Source: Saccharopolyspora rosea
GTDB lineage: Bacteria > Actinomycetota > Actinomycetes > Mycobacteriales > Pseudonocardiaceae
Direction of reading: 5' to 3'
Assembly (NCBI RefSeq): GCF_025643595.1
Contig: NZ_CP102826.1
Span: forward strand, 5,456,001-5,520,000
Length of the DNA stretch: 64,000 bases
This document shows, piece after piece, positions 52,061-60,999 of the stretch. Position numbers and translations under genes: made by a program. The notes under the pieces are model-generated. The model was not told the DNA's origin. It ran no database searches and saw only the letters and a list, made by a program, of their open reading frames with translations. The stretch's first letter is position 1. Every line of letters begins with the position of its first letter.

Positions 52061-52315
52061 TCACGACTCCGTTCCGGACTCCGGCACGACGATCGGGCGC
52101 AGCCGCACCCACAGGGCGAACAGCCCGGAGAACACGAGCATGCCGATGCCCGCCCACAGGTTGATGTTCACCCCGGCGGCCTTGGCCACCTCGGCGGCCG
52201 GTTGCAGCACGCCCACGACCGTCAGCACCGCGCCGTAGATGACGAACAGCAGGGCGATGATCGTCCGGATGTCGAAGGCGCCCGCGGTGCGGCGCGCCGG
52301 GCCACTGTCTGCCAT
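52061..52315 (-). CDS. Two-helix membrane protein, partner of the symporter
   Basis: 84 aa with two transmembrane helices (TIIALLFVIYGAVLTVVGVLQP, LWAGIGMLVFSGLFALWVRL). It follows the sodium:solute symporter by 20 bases behind a GAGGAGG site, so the two are cotranscribed. Small two-helix subunits accompany some SSS transporters; this one is not obviously DUF485 or DUF4212, so its role is inferred from position. Confidence 0.75.
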   Translation of the reverse strand: MADSGPARRTAGAFDIRTIIALLFVIYGAVLTVVGVLQPAAEVAKAAGVNINLWAGIGMLVFSGLFALWVRLRPIVVPESGTES

Positions 52316-52335
52316 GGGAAGGACGCCTCCTCGCC

Positions 52336-54015
52336 TCAGCCGAACACGATGTTCAACACGATGGTGATCACCAGCGCGATCCCGGCCAGCAGGCCCGGGC
52401 GCCGGTACCAGCCGGCGTCCTCGCCGGTGGTCGCCGCCTTCAACGACGACCGCGGGGTCAGCGAGTACACCAGGCCGACCAGTTCGGAGTCGGGTTTGGG
52501 CCGCGTCGCCAGGCTGACCAGCACGCTGACCACCACGTCGACCACGAACGCGGCACCGGCGCCGACGAAGCTCGCCCCCTGCCCGGGCAGGTGCAGCACC
52601 TCGGTCTTGGCCAGCGCGAACACCGTCACCGCCGATGCGGTGCCGAGCACCAGACCGGACCAGCCCGCGTGCGGGGTCATCCGCTTCCAGAACATGCCCA
52701 GGATGAACGTGGCGAACAGCGGCGCGTTGAAGAACGAGAACAGCTGCTGCAGGTAGTCCATCAGGTTCGAGTAGCCGGAGGCGATGAACGCGGTGCCGAC
52801 CGCCAGCACGGTGGCGCCGATCGTCACCCCGCGCCCGAACCGCAGGTAGTACCGGTCGTCGCGGTCGCGCACCACGTACGACTGCCAGATGTCGTAGGTG
52901 AACACGGTGTTGAACGACGACAGGTTCGCGGCCATCCCGGCCATGAACGACGCGAGCAGACCGGCCAGCGCGATGCCGAGGATGCCGTTGGGCAGCAGGT
53001 CGCGCATGAGCAGCAGGATCGCGTCGTTGTAGTCGACGTTGCCCTGCCCGGTCTGCTTGTAGGCGGCCAGCTCCGGGACCGCGACGGCGGCGATCATGCC
53101 CGGGATGATCACGATGAACGGGATCAGCAGCTTGGGGAAGGCGCCGATGATCGGGGTGCGCTGCGCGGCGGACATGCTCTTGGAGGCCATCGCCCGCTGC
53201 ACCTCGACGAAGTTCGTCGTCCAGTAGCCGAAGGCCAGCACGAAGCCGAGGCCGAACACCACGCCCAGCACGCTGAGCACCGGGTTCTGGAATCCGGTGA
53301 GTTCGGTGGCGGGCCACGCGGACAGCTGCTCGGCGCCGCCCTTGCTCGCGGTCACCTTCTCCACGAGACCGGACACGCCACCGACCTTGACCAGGCCGAT
53401 GACCGTCAGCGGCAGCAGCGCGGCGACGATGACGAAGAACTGGAGGACCTCGTTGTAGATCGCCGCGGACAGCCCGCCGAGGGTGATGTAGCTGAGCACG
53501 ATCAGCGCGGCGACGATGATCGACAGCCACAGCGGCCAGCCGAGCAGCGCGTTGACGATGCTGGCCAGCAGGTACAGGTTGATGCCCGCGATGAGGATCT
53601 GGGCCAGCGCGAAGCTGATGCCGTTGACCAGGTGGGCGGCGCGACCGAAGCGGCGGAACATGAACTCCGGGACGCTGCGCACCTTGGACCCGTAGTAGAA
53701 GGGCATCATCACGACGCCGAGGAACAGCATCGCCGGGACCGCGCCGACCCAGAAGTAGTGCATCGTCGGCATGCCGTACTCGGCGCCGTTGGCGGACATC
53801 CCGATGATCTCGATGGCGCCGAGGTTCGCGGCGATGAACGCCAGCCCGGTGACCCACGCGGGCAGCGCCCGGCCGGAGAGGAAGAAGTCCAGACTGGTGG
53901 AGACCGCCCGGCGTGCCAGCAGGCCGATGCCCAGCACGAAAGCGAAGTAGAGCGCCAGCAGCGCGTAGTCGACGGCATTGGCGTCGAGTAGCTGTTTCTG
54001 GGCTAGCACGTGCAC
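52336..54015 (-). CDS. Sodium:solute symporter (SSS family, SGLT-like)
   Basis: 559 aa with about 14 transmembrane segments. FFLSGRALPAWVTGLAFIAANLGAIEIIGMSANGAEYG is the SSS core with the Na site region; YYGSKVRSVPEFMFRRFG and VLSYITLGGLSAAIYNEVLQFFVI follow the sugar-transporter branch. Probably Na-coupled uptake of a sugar or related polyol. GGAGGTGG precedes GTG 54015; a GTG two codons later (54009) is equally spaced. Confidence 0.88.
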   Translation of the reverse strand: MHVLAQKQLLDANAVDYALLALYFAFVLGIGLLARRAVSTSLDFFLSGRALPAWVTGLAFIAANLGAIEIIGMSANGAEYGMPTMHYFWVGAVPAMLFLGVVMMPFYYGSKVRSVPEFMFRRFGRAAHLVNGISFALAQILIAGINLYLLASIVNALLGWPLWLSIIVAALIVLSYITLGGLSAAIYNEVLQFFVIVAALLPLTVIGLVKVGGVSGLVEKVTASKGGAEQLSAWPATELTGFQNPVLSVLGVVFGLGFVLAFGYWTTNFVEVQRAMASKSMSAAQRTPIIGAFPKLLIPFIVIIPGMIAAVAVPELAAYKQTGQGNVDYNDAILLLMRDLLPNGILGIALAGLLASFMAGMAANLSSFNTVFTYDIWQSYVVRDRDDRYYLRFGRGVTIGATVLAVGTAFIASGYSNLMDYLQQLFSFFNAPLFATFILGMFWKRMTPHAGWSGLVLGTASAVTVFALAKTEVLHLPGQGASFVGAGAAFVVDVVVSVLVSLATRPKPDSELVGLVYSLTPRSSLKAATTGEDAGWYRRPGLLAGIALVITIVLNIVFG

Positions 54016-54308
54016 GCTACCCCACCTCCAGACTCAACAATTTCAAACGATAATCACCACTGGAGCGGCGGCAGACGGACAGTACCGCACAACAAGTCCA
54101 CACACGCTGAACCGATACCAATTCGTTGATTCCCGACACTAGATCGATCAGGGGCGCGCCGCCCGGCGACGACGTCCGCGGCCGGTCCGCCGGATGTCGG
54201 CGAACGGCCCGCGGACATCCGGGTGAGATGCGCGAAACCGGCTCCCCGCAAGCGAAAACGTGCCGGTAGCGTGATCGGGAGAGCGCGCACGGTGACTGGG
54301 GAGGGACT
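54016..54308. promoter_or_regulatory. Divergent control region upstream of the symporter
   Basis: 293 bases, AT-richer near 54033-54056 and 54105-54130, with no gene. Presumably promoters for the symporter (left) and the 61-aa frame (right). Confidence 0.4.
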
Positions 54309-54494
54309 GTGAACGCCCGAATCGACCTGGCGATCAGCAGCGGTCTCACGGCCGGACCCGACGAGGAGACCGCCCGGCCCAATTCGGCAAGACCGAACGG
54401 GCTAGCGCACCAGGCCGTCGAATTCCTGGCGGCGATGCGCACCGCGCGACTCCGCGCGCACTGCCGGTTCTGCCCGCCGCAGGAGAACGGTTAG
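54309..54494 (+). CDS. Possible small protein, 61 aa, with terminal CxxC
   Basis: GTG 54309 has a very good GGGGAGGG site. The product [16 protein letters not shown]... ends in [10 protein letters not shown]. The stop overlaps the nucS stop by four bases on the other strand. No family known to me; the ribosome site is the main support. Confidence 0.45.
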   Translation: MNARIDLAISSGLTAGPDEETARPNSARPNGLAHQAVEFLAAMRTARLRAHCRFCPPQENG

Positions 54495-55150
54495 AACAAC
54501 CGGTACTCGTCCGGTTCGATGCCGCGCAGCTTGTCGTAGTCGAGGACGACGCAGCGGATGCCGCGGTCCTCGGCCAGGGTGCGGGCCTGCGGCCGGATCT
54601 GCTGGGCGGCGAACACACCCGTCACCGGCGACAGCAGCGGGTCGCGGTTGAGCAGTTCCAGGTAGCGGGTCAGCTGCTCGACGCCGTCGATCTCGCCGCG
54701 GCGCTTGATCTCCACCGCGACGCTGGCGCCCTCGGCGTCCCGGCACAGCAGGTCGACCGGACCGATCGCGGTCGGGTACTCGCGCCGCACCAGCGACCAC
54801 CCGTCGCCGAGGGTGGTGACGTGCTCGGCGAGCAGTTCCTGCAGGTGCGCCTCGACCCCGTCCTTGACCAGGCCGGGCTCGGCGCCGAGCTCGTGCTTGG
54901 AGTCGTGCAGGATCTCGTCGAGGGTGATGACGAGCTTCTCGCCCGCCTTGTTCTGGACCGTCCACACGCCGGGGTCCTCGATCAACCAGCACGGCGGACT
55001 CATCCAGTTCAGCGGCTTGTAGGCCCGGTCGTCGGAGTGCACCGACACCGATCCGTCGGCCTTGACCAGCAGCAGGCGCTGCGCCATGGGCAGGTGCGCG
55101 GTCAGGCGGCCGACGTAGTCCACCTGGCAGCGGGCAATGACGAGTCGCAC
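54491..55150 (-). CDS. nucS: Endonuclease NucS (EndoMS), mismatch-specific
   Basis: 219 aa, the actinobacterial size. It cuts both strands at mismatches and provides mismatch repair in bacteria lacking MutS/MutL. The N-terminal DNA-binding domain ([29 protein letters not shown]) is followed by the RecB-like nuclease with D133 in GPVDLLCRD and E147, K149 in [12 protein letters not shown] 55150 follows TACCCT by 7 bases. Equivalent to Rv1321. Confidence 0.95.
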   Translation of the reverse strand: MRLVIARCQVDYVGRLTAHLPMAQRLLLVKADGSVSVHSDDRAYKPLNWMSPPCWLIEDPGVWTVQNKAGEKLVITLDEILHDSKHELGAEPGLVKDGVEAHLQELLAEHVTTLGDGWSLVRREYPTAIGPVDLLCRDAEGASVAVEIKRRGEIDGVEQLTRYLELLNRDPLLSPVTGVFAAQQIRPQARTLAEDRGIRCVVLDYDKLRGIEPDEYRLF

Positions 55151-55157
55151 CCGCCAC

Positions 55158-55163
55158 AGGGTA
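55158..55163 (-). promoter_or_regulatory. Probable -10 box, leaderless nucS
   Basis: TACCCT, 7 bases before GTG 55150. Confidence 0.5.
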
Positions 55164-55236
55164 CGGACGTCGATCTCCCGGCCCGCTGGGGGTGGGGTTC
55201 CGGCAGGCGGGAACGCGTTAGGCCACTCGGGGGAGA

Positions 55237-55242
55237 TACCGT
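55237..55242 (+). promoter_or_regulatory. Probable -10 box, leaderless permease
   Basis: TACCGT ends 8 bases before GTG 55251. Confidence 0.45.
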
Positions 55243-55250
55243 TACCCACC

Positions 55251-56645
55251 GTGTCGTTCGCCCGAACCCTGTTCCGAGTCAAACCCGCCGAGCAGTTGAG
55301 CGCGGAGGGCTCGCACACCGAGCTGCGCCGCACTCTCGGCCTGGTGCCGCTGGTGGCGTTGTCGGTCGGCGCGACGCTGGGCACCGGGATCTTCGTGGTC
55401 CTCGCCGAGGCGGCCCCGGCCGCGGGCCCGGCCGTCGTGGTGTCGTTCGTGCTCGCCGGGGTCGCCGCGCTGTGCTCGGCGCTGTCCTACGCCGAGCTGG
55501 CGGGCAGCGTCCCGGTGTCGGGGTCGGCCTACTCGTACGCCTACGCGACGCTGGGCGAGCTGGTCGCGTGGATCTGCGGGTGGTGCCTGCTGCTGGAGTA
55601 CGGGGTGTCGGTGGCCGCGGTCGCGGTCGGCTGGGGCGGCTACCTCAACGAGTTCCTGCAGGGCACGGTGGGCGCGCGGATCCCGGACGTGTTCGCCGCG
55701 CCGCCGGGCGAGGGCGGTCTGGTGAACATCCCGGCCGCGCTGATCGTGCTGCTGGCCACCGGTGTGCTGCTGCTGGGCGTGCGGGAGAGCGCGCGGGCGA
55801 CCACCATCACCACGCTGCTGAAGATCGCGGTGCTGGTGTTCTTCGTGGCGGTGGCCTTCACCGGGTTCCACTCGGGCAACCTGACGCCGTTCGCGCCCAG
55901 CGGCCTGGCCGGCATCTCGGTGGGCGCCTCGGCGGTGTTCTTCTCGTTCATCGGGTTCGACGCCGCCTCCACCGCGGGTGAGGAGGCGCGCAACCCGGCA
56001 CGGGACCTGCCGCGGGCGATCATCCTGTCGCTGGCGATCGTCACCGCCGTGTACGTGCTGGTGGCCTTCGCCGCCGTCGGCGCCGTCGGCGTCGACGTGC
56101 TGGGCCATTCCGACGCCTCCCTGGCGACCGCGTTGCGGCTGGTCACCGGGCAGACGTGGTCGTCGGTGGTGCTGGCGTTCGGCGCGGTCGTGGCCATCGC
56201 CTCGGTGGTGCTGACCGTGCTGTACGGGCAGACGCGGATCCTGGTGTCGATGTCCCGGGACGGCCTGATGCCGGGCGTGCTGTCGAAGGTCAACCGCCGC
56301 CGGGTGCCGGCCCGCAACACCCTGCTGGTGGGCGTGGTGGTCGCCGTGCTCGCCGCGGTCGTGCCGCTCAACCAGCTCGCCGAGGCCACCAGCATCGGCA
56401 CCCTGGTGGCGTTCGGGCTGGTCAACATCGGGGTGATGGTGCTGCGGCGGACCCGACCGGAACTGCCGCGCAGCTTCCGCACCCCGCTCATGCCGATCGT
56501 GCCGATCGCGGGCCTGGGGCTGTGCGTCTACCTCATCGCCGGGCTGAACGCGGTCACCTGGGCGACGTTCGGGATCTGGACCGCGGTCGGGCTGGTCGTC
56601 TACTTCGGCTACGGACGGCGCCGGTCGCAGCTCAACCGCGGGTGA
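55251..56645 (+). CDS. APC-family amino acid permease
   Basis: 464 aa, 12 transmembrane helices. [22 protein letters not shown] is the conserved substrate loop of helix 1, [27 protein letters not shown] the helix 6-loop signature of cationic amino acid transporters (CAT type). Likely uptake of a basic or neutral amino acid. Its last 14 bases overlap the convergent GH13 gene. Confidence 0.9.
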   Translation: MSFARTLFRVKPAEQLSAEGSHTELRRTLGLVPLVALSVGATLGTGIFVVLAEAAPAAGPAVVVSFVLAGVAALCSALSYAELAGSVPVSGSAYSYAYATLGELVAWICGWCLLLEYGVSVAAVAVGWGGYLNEFLQGTVGARIPDVFAAPPGEGGLVNIPAALIVLLATGVLLLGVRESARATTITTLLKIAVLVFFVAVAFTGFHSGNLTPFAPSGLAGISVGASAVFFSFIGFDAASTAGEEARNPARDLPRAIILSLAIVTAVYVLVAFAAVGAVGVDVLGHSDASLATALRLVTGQTWSSVVLAFGAVVAIASVVLTVLYGQTRILVSMSRDGLMPGVLSKVNRRRVPARNTLLVGVVVAVLAAVVPLNQLAEATSIGTLVAFGLVNIGVMVLRRTRPELPRSFRTPLMPIVPIAGLGLCVYLIAGLNAVTWATFGIWTAVGLVVYFGYGRRRSQLNRG

Positions 56646-58266
56646 CGCGCAGCCACACCGCGGCGTCGCCGGGCAGCGCACCGTCGAGCGGCACGCTGGA
56701 CACCAGCACCTCGCCGTCCGGCAGCGCCACCGGTTGCGGACCGGTGTTGACCAGCACCAGCACGTCGCGGGCCCGCCGGAACGCGAGGACGTCACCGCGG
56801 TCGTGGCGCTCGTCCCAGGCGAACGCCTCGTCGGCGGCGAAACCGCGCCGCAGCCGCAGCGCGGTGCGGTACAGCTCCAGCACCGACGTCGGGTCGCCCT
56901 CCTGGGTGCGCACCGAGTAGCGGCCCCAGCCGGGCGGTTGCGGCAGCCAGCCGGTCCGGGTGCTGAACCCGCAGGACGGGCCGGTGGGCGTCCACGGCAT
57001 CGGCACCCGGCACCCGTCGCGGCCCTTCTCCTTGCCGTGCGAACGCGTCCACTTCGGATCCCGCAGCACGCGGTGGTCCAGGTCGGGCACCTCCGGCAGC
57101 CCCAGCTCCTCCCCCTGGTACAGGTACGCCGAGCCCGGCAGGGCGAGTTCGAGCAGGACCGCGGCCCGCGCCCGCCGGGTGCCCAGCCGCAGGTCCGCGG
57201 GCGGGTCGGTGCCGTCGGACCGCAGCCACACCCGCGGGTCGACCTCGGCGGGCAGACCGAGCGAGGACACCGGGCGCACCACGTCGTGGTTGGACAGCAC
57301 CCAGGTGGCCGCGGTGCCCACCGAGGCGGCCGACGAGATCGACTCGGTGATCACCCGCCGGTACTCCGCGGCGTGCCAGCGGACCCGCAGGAACTCGAAG
57401 TTGAACGCCTGCTGCAACTCGTCCGGCCGGATGTAGCGGACCCGCCGCTCGCCCGGCACCCACGCCTCGGCCACCCCGATCAGCGGCGGGTCGAACTCGT
57501 GGAACACCCGGTTCCACTCCCGGTAGACCTCGTGCACCTCCGGGCGGTCCAGGAACGGGTGGTCGGGGTTGGCGGCCAGGTCGTCCAGCCCGCTGCTGCC
57601 CTCGCCGCCGACCACCGGCCGCAACGGCTCGCGCAGGTCCTTGACCAGGGCCGCCGCCACGTCGACGCGGAAGCCGTCCACCCCGCGCCGGCCCCAGAAC
57701 CGCAGGATGTCCAGGAATTCCGCGCGCACCTGCGGGTTGTCCCAGTTCAGGTCGGGCTGCTCGGGGGCGAACAGGTGCAGGTACCACTGCCCGTCGGGCA
57801 CCCGCGTCCACGCCGGACCGCCGAACCGGGACTCCCACCCGCTGGGCGGCAGCTCACCGGCCGCTCCCCGGCCGTCGCGGAACACGTAGCGGTCCCGCTC
57901 CGGCGACCCGGGCCCGGCGGCCAGCGCCTGCTGGAACCACTTGTGCTGGTCGGAGGTGTGGTTGGGGACGACGTCGACGAGCACCCGCAGGCCGCGCCGG
58001 TGCGCGGCGGCCACCAGCCGGTCGAAGTCCTCCAGGGTGCCCAGCTCGGGGTCGACGTCCCGGTGGTCGGTCACGTCGTAGCCGCCGTCGGCGCCGGCCG
58101 ACGGGTAGTACGGGGTGAGCCACACCGCGTCCACCCCCAGCCGGGCCAGGTGGTCCATCGCGGACGTCACGCCGGGCAGGTCGCCGACGCCGTCGCCGTC
58201 GCCGTCGGCGAAGCTGCGCGGGTAGACCTGGTAGACGACCGCGGTGCGCCACCAGTTCTCGCCCAT
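56632..58266 (-). CDS. GH13 alpha-glucosidase / oligo-1,6-glucosidase
   Basis: 544 aa (beta/alpha)8 glucosidase. VVYQVYPRSFADGDGDGVGDLPG is the N-terminal strand, DVVPNHTS region I, GFRVDVAAAL with nucleophile D202, GVAEAWV with acid E267, and LSNHDVVRP with H327-D328. The GDGDGVGDL calcium-like loop and length fit exo-acting alpha-glucosidases (GH13_30). Cytoplasmic; breaks malto- or isomalto-oligosaccharides. GGGGAGGG precedes ATG 58266. Confidence 0.92.
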   Translation of the reverse strand: MGENWWRTAVVYQVYPRSFADGDGDGVGDLPGVTSAMDHLARLGVDAVWLTPYYPSAGADGGYDVTDHRDVDPELGTLEDFDRLVAAAHRRGLRVLVDVVPNHTSDQHKWFQQALAAGPGSPERDRYVFRDGRGAAGELPPSGWESRFGGPAWTRVPDGQWYLHLFAPEQPDLNWDNPQVRAEFLDILRFWGRRGVDGFRVDVAAALVKDLREPLRPVVGGEGSSGLDDLAANPDHPFLDRPEVHEVYREWNRVFHEFDPPLIGVAEAWVPGERRVRYIRPDELQQAFNFEFLRVRWHAAEYRRVITESISSAASVGTAATWVLSNHDVVRPVSSLGLPAEVDPRVWLRSDGTDPPADLRLGTRRARAAVLLELALPGSAYLYQGEELGLPEVPDLDHRVLRDPKWTRSHGKEKGRDGCRVPMPWTPTGPSCGFSTRTGWLPQPPGWGRYSVRTQEGDPTSVLELYRTALRLRRGFAADEAFAWDERHDRGDVLAFRRARDVLVLVNTGPQPVALPDGEVLVSSVPLDGALPGDAAVWLRVTRG

Positions 58267-58352
58267 CGGGCCCTCCCCTCGTCCGCCGCGTCCCGCTCCC
58301 ATCACACCGGCGGGCGGCCACCGCCGCAACGGCGGTCGGGCAGGATGGCCGC

Positions 58353-58892
58353 ATGCGGACCACGAGCAGTCGCGAGGTGTACGCGAATCCCTGGATGTCG
58401 GTGCGCGAGGACGCGATCCGCCGCCCGGACGGCTCCCCGGGCGTCTACGGCGTGGTCGACAAGCCGCACTACGCGCTGGTCATCCCGCTGGACGGGGACC
58501 GGCTCCAGCTGGTGGAGCAGTACCGCTACCCGCTGGGCCTGCGCCGGTGGGAGTTCCCGCAGGGCACCGCCCCCGACCGGGCCGAACTGCCCGCCGCCGA
58601 ACTCGCCGCGCGCGAACTGCGCGAGGAGACCGGCCTGCGCGCGGCACGGCTCACCGAGCTCGGCACCCTCGACGTCGCCCCGGGCCTGTCCAGCCAGCGC
58701 GGCACGGCGTTCCTGGCGACCGGTCTCACCGCGGGCGAGAACGACCGCGAACCCGAGGAGCAGGACATGCGCACCGGCTGGTTCGGCCGCGAGGAGTTCG
58801 AGCGCATGGTCCGCGACGGCGACATCACCGACGCCCAGTCGCTGGCCGCCTACGCGCTGCTGCTGTTGCACGAACGCCGCGCCGCGGGCTGA
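58353..58892 (+). CDS. NUDIX hydrolase (ADP-ribose pyrophosphatase-like)
   Basis: 179 aa. The Nudix box lies at about 71-95 with the REL-EE-G core (ARELREETGL) and Mg-binding glutamates; VEQYRYPLGLRRWEFPQG before it is the ADP-ribose/NDP-sugar type. One residue longer than the consensus between the first Gly and Glu. CAGGAT 6 bases before the ATG may be its -10. Ends one base before the convergent ehuA stop. Confidence 0.88.
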   Translation: MRTTSSREVYANPWMSVREDAIRRPDGSPGVYGVVDKPHYALVIPLDGDRLQLVEQYRYPLGLRRWEFPQGTAPDRAELPAAELAARELREETGLRAARLTELGTLDVAPGLSSQRGTAFLATGLTAGENDREPEEQDMRTGWFGREEFERMVRDGDITDAQSLAAYALLLLHERRAAG

Positions 58893-58893
58893 T

Positions 58894-59670
58894 TCACGTC
58901 TCCTCCAGCACCGAGCGCAGGAACGCGCGGGTGCGTTCGTGCTCCGGGTGCTCGAACAGCTCCTCCGGCGGTTTGTCCTCGACGACGCGGCCCCGGTCGA
59001 ACATGAGGACCCGGTGCGAGACGTCGCGGGCGAACCGCATCGCGTGCGTCACGCACAGCATCGTGATGTCGCTGGTGCGGGCCAGGTCGCGCAGCACGTC
59101 GAGGACCTCGGCGGCCAGTTCCGGATCCAGCGCCGAAGTGACCTCGTCGAGCAGCAGCACGTCGGGCCGCATCGCCAGGGCCCGCGCGATCGCCACGCGC
59201 TGCTGCTGGCCGCCGGACAGCCGGGTCGGGTAGGCGTCGAGCTTGTCGCCGAGCCCGACCAGCTCCAGCAGTTCCCGCCCGCGCCGCTCGGCGTCCGGCC
59301 GGGGTTCGCCGAGCACGCACACCGGTGCCTCGGTCACGTTGCGCAGCACGCGCATGTTCGGGAACAGGTTGAACTGCTGGAACACCATGCCGATGCGGCG
59401 GCGGACCCGCCGCAGGTGCCGGTCGTCGGCGGCCACCAGCCGGTCGCCGCGACGCATGTGCGTCAGGCAGTCGCCGCCGACGTGGATGGTCCCGGAGTCC
59501 ACCCGCTCCAGGCCCATCAGCAGCCGCAGGATCGTCGTCTTGCCGGAACCGCTCGGGCCGATCAGCGCGACCCGTTCGCCCGCGCGCACGGCGAAGTCGA
59601 GCTCGTCGAGCACCACGACGTCGCCGAAGCGCTTGCTCACCCGGTCGAACCGGATCATCTCATCGGACAC
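58894..59670 (-). CDS. ehuA: Polar amino acid/ectoine ABC transporter ATPase
   Basis: 258 aa. Walker A GPSGSGKTT (38-46), signature LSGGQQQRVAIARAL, Walker B VLLLDEVTSALDPE. ATPase of the glutamine-transporter (PAAT) type. ATG 59670 overlaps the end of the ehuD-like permease by 11 bases. The Ehu naming rests on the binding protein upstream; the ATPase alone would fit any polar amino acid importer. Confidence 0.85.
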   Translation of the reverse strand: MSDEMIRFDRVSKRFGDVVVLDELDFAVRAGERVALIGPSGSGKTTILRLLMGLERVDSGTIHVGGDCLTHMRRGDRLVAADDRHLRRVRRRIGMVFQQFNLFPNMRVLRNVTEAPVCVLGEPRPDAERRGRELLELVGLGDKLDAYPTRLSGGQQQRVAIARALAMRPDVLLLDEVTSALDPELAAEVLDVLRDLARTSDITMLCVTHAMRFARDVSHRVLMFDRGRVVEDKPPEELFEHPEHERTRAFLRSVLEET

Positions 59671-60307
59671 GGCGTTCCAACCTCCGCACGAGCAGCGACG
59701 ACGGGTAGCTCAACAGCAGGAAGAACAGCCCGGCCAGGGTCAGCGGTTCGACGTAGCGGTACGCCTCGGAACCGGCTTCCTGCGCCGCGCCGACCAGGTC
59801 GAGCACGCCGATGGCCAGCAGCAGCGGTGTCTCCTTGAACATCGAGATCACGTAGTTGCCCAGCGCGGGCAGCACCCGGGGCACGGCCTGCGGCAGGATC
59901 ACGGCGGTCCACACCCGGTGGGCGGGCAGGCTCAGCGCCGCGGCGGCGTCCCACTGGCCGCGCGGCACGCCCTCGATGCCCGCCCGGTACACCTCGGCGG
60001 TGTAGGTGGCGTAGTGCACGCCGAGCCCGATCACCCCGGTGGTCAGCGACGAGAACCGCAACCCCACCCCGGGCAGGACGTTGAACAGGAAGTACAGCTG
60101 CACCAGCAGCGGCGTGCTCCGGACGATCTCGACGAACGCCCACGCGGCGCCGCTGACGGGGCGGAGCCGGGAGCGCCGCAGCAGCGCCAGCGCGAGGCCG
60201 AGCACGAACGCCACCAGCGACCCCAGCACGGTCGCCTCGAAGGTCACCAGCAGGCCGCGCAGCACGTCGGGCAGGATGCGGCCGGTGAACTGCCAGTCCC
60301 AGATCAT
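59660..60307 (-). CDS. ehuD: Ectoine/hydroxyectoine ABC transporter permease
   Basis: 215 aa with five membrane helices. The EAA loop IEGVPRGQWDAAAALSLPAHRVWTAVILPQAVPRVLPAL is the ATPase contact; VEIVRSTPLLVQLYFLF is the PAAT permease mark. Starts within the ehuC stop (4-base overlap). Confidence 0.85.
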   Translation of the reverse strand: MIWDWQFTGRILPDVLRGLLVTFEATVLGSLVAFVLGLALALLRRSRLRPVSGAAWAFVEIVRSTPLLVQLYFLFNVLPGVGLRFSSLTTGVIGLGVHYATYTAEVYRAGIEGVPRGQWDAAAALSLPAHRVWTAVILPQAVPRVLPALGNYVISMFKETPLLLAIGVLDLVGAAQEAGSEAYRYVEPLTLAGLFFLLLSYPSSLLVRRLERRVR

Positions 60308-60999
60308 CCGCCACCCCTGCCCAACGCCGCGTCCGCCGCGACCGGCTCCCGGCCGACGGCCGCCGCGGCCCGCCGCTCCAGGGCGCGCATACCACCCGCG
60401 ATCAGCGCCGCGAGCACCAGGTACAGCGCGAGCATGGCCAGGTAGATCCACACCGTCTGCCCGGTGTAGGAGGGCGCCAGGACGACCTGGCCCTGGTAGG
60501 TGATCTCGTGCACGAAGATCAGCGACAGCAGCGCGCTGGCCTTCAGCAGCTGGATGAACAGGTTGGTGAACGGCGGGATCATCTCCACCAGGGCCTGCGG
60601 CAGGATGACCCGCCGCAGCCGCTGCAACCGGGTGAAGCTCAACGCGATCGCGCACTCGTGCTGCTCGCGCGGCACGGCCAGGACGGCACCGCGCACGATC
60701 TCCCCGCCGTAGGCGCCGTGGTTGAGCCCGAGCACGAGGATCCCGGCCCACAACGGCAGCAGTTCGAACCCGACCAGCAGCGGCAGCGCGAAGAAGATCC
60801 AGAACAGCTGGACGACCTCGGACGTCCCCCGCCACACCTCGACGTAGCTGCGGGCGAGCACCCGCACCCACCGCTGCGGCGCGAGCATGCCCAACCCGGC
60901 GGCGAACGACAGCACCACGCACAACACGACACCGCCCAGCGTCGCGGCAACGGTCGCCGGAACGCCCTGTGCCAGGACGGCGAGGAAGTGCGCGAACAT
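60304..60999 (-). CDS. ehuC: Ectoine/hydroxyectoine ABC transporter permease
   Basis: 231 aa, five helices; VEVWRGTSEVVQLFWIFFALP and the EAA loop VLAVPREQHECAIALSFTRLQRLRRVILPQALVEMIPPF. WRGTS-E in place of the more common FRGTPLLVQL is typical of EhuC. Its ATG shares one base with the ehuB stop (TGATG), so translation is coupled. Confidence 0.86.
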   Translation of the reverse strand: MFAHFLAVLAQGVPATVAATLGGVVLCVVLSFAAGLGMLAPQRWVRVLARSYVEVWRGTSEVVQLFWIFFALPLLVGFELLPLWAGILVLGLNHGAYGGEIVRGAVLAVPREQHECAIALSFTRLQRLRRVILPQALVEMIPPFTNLFIQLLKASALLSLIFVHEITYQGQVVLAPSYTGQTVWIYLAMLALYLVLAALIAGGMRALERRAAAAVGREPVAADAALGRGGG

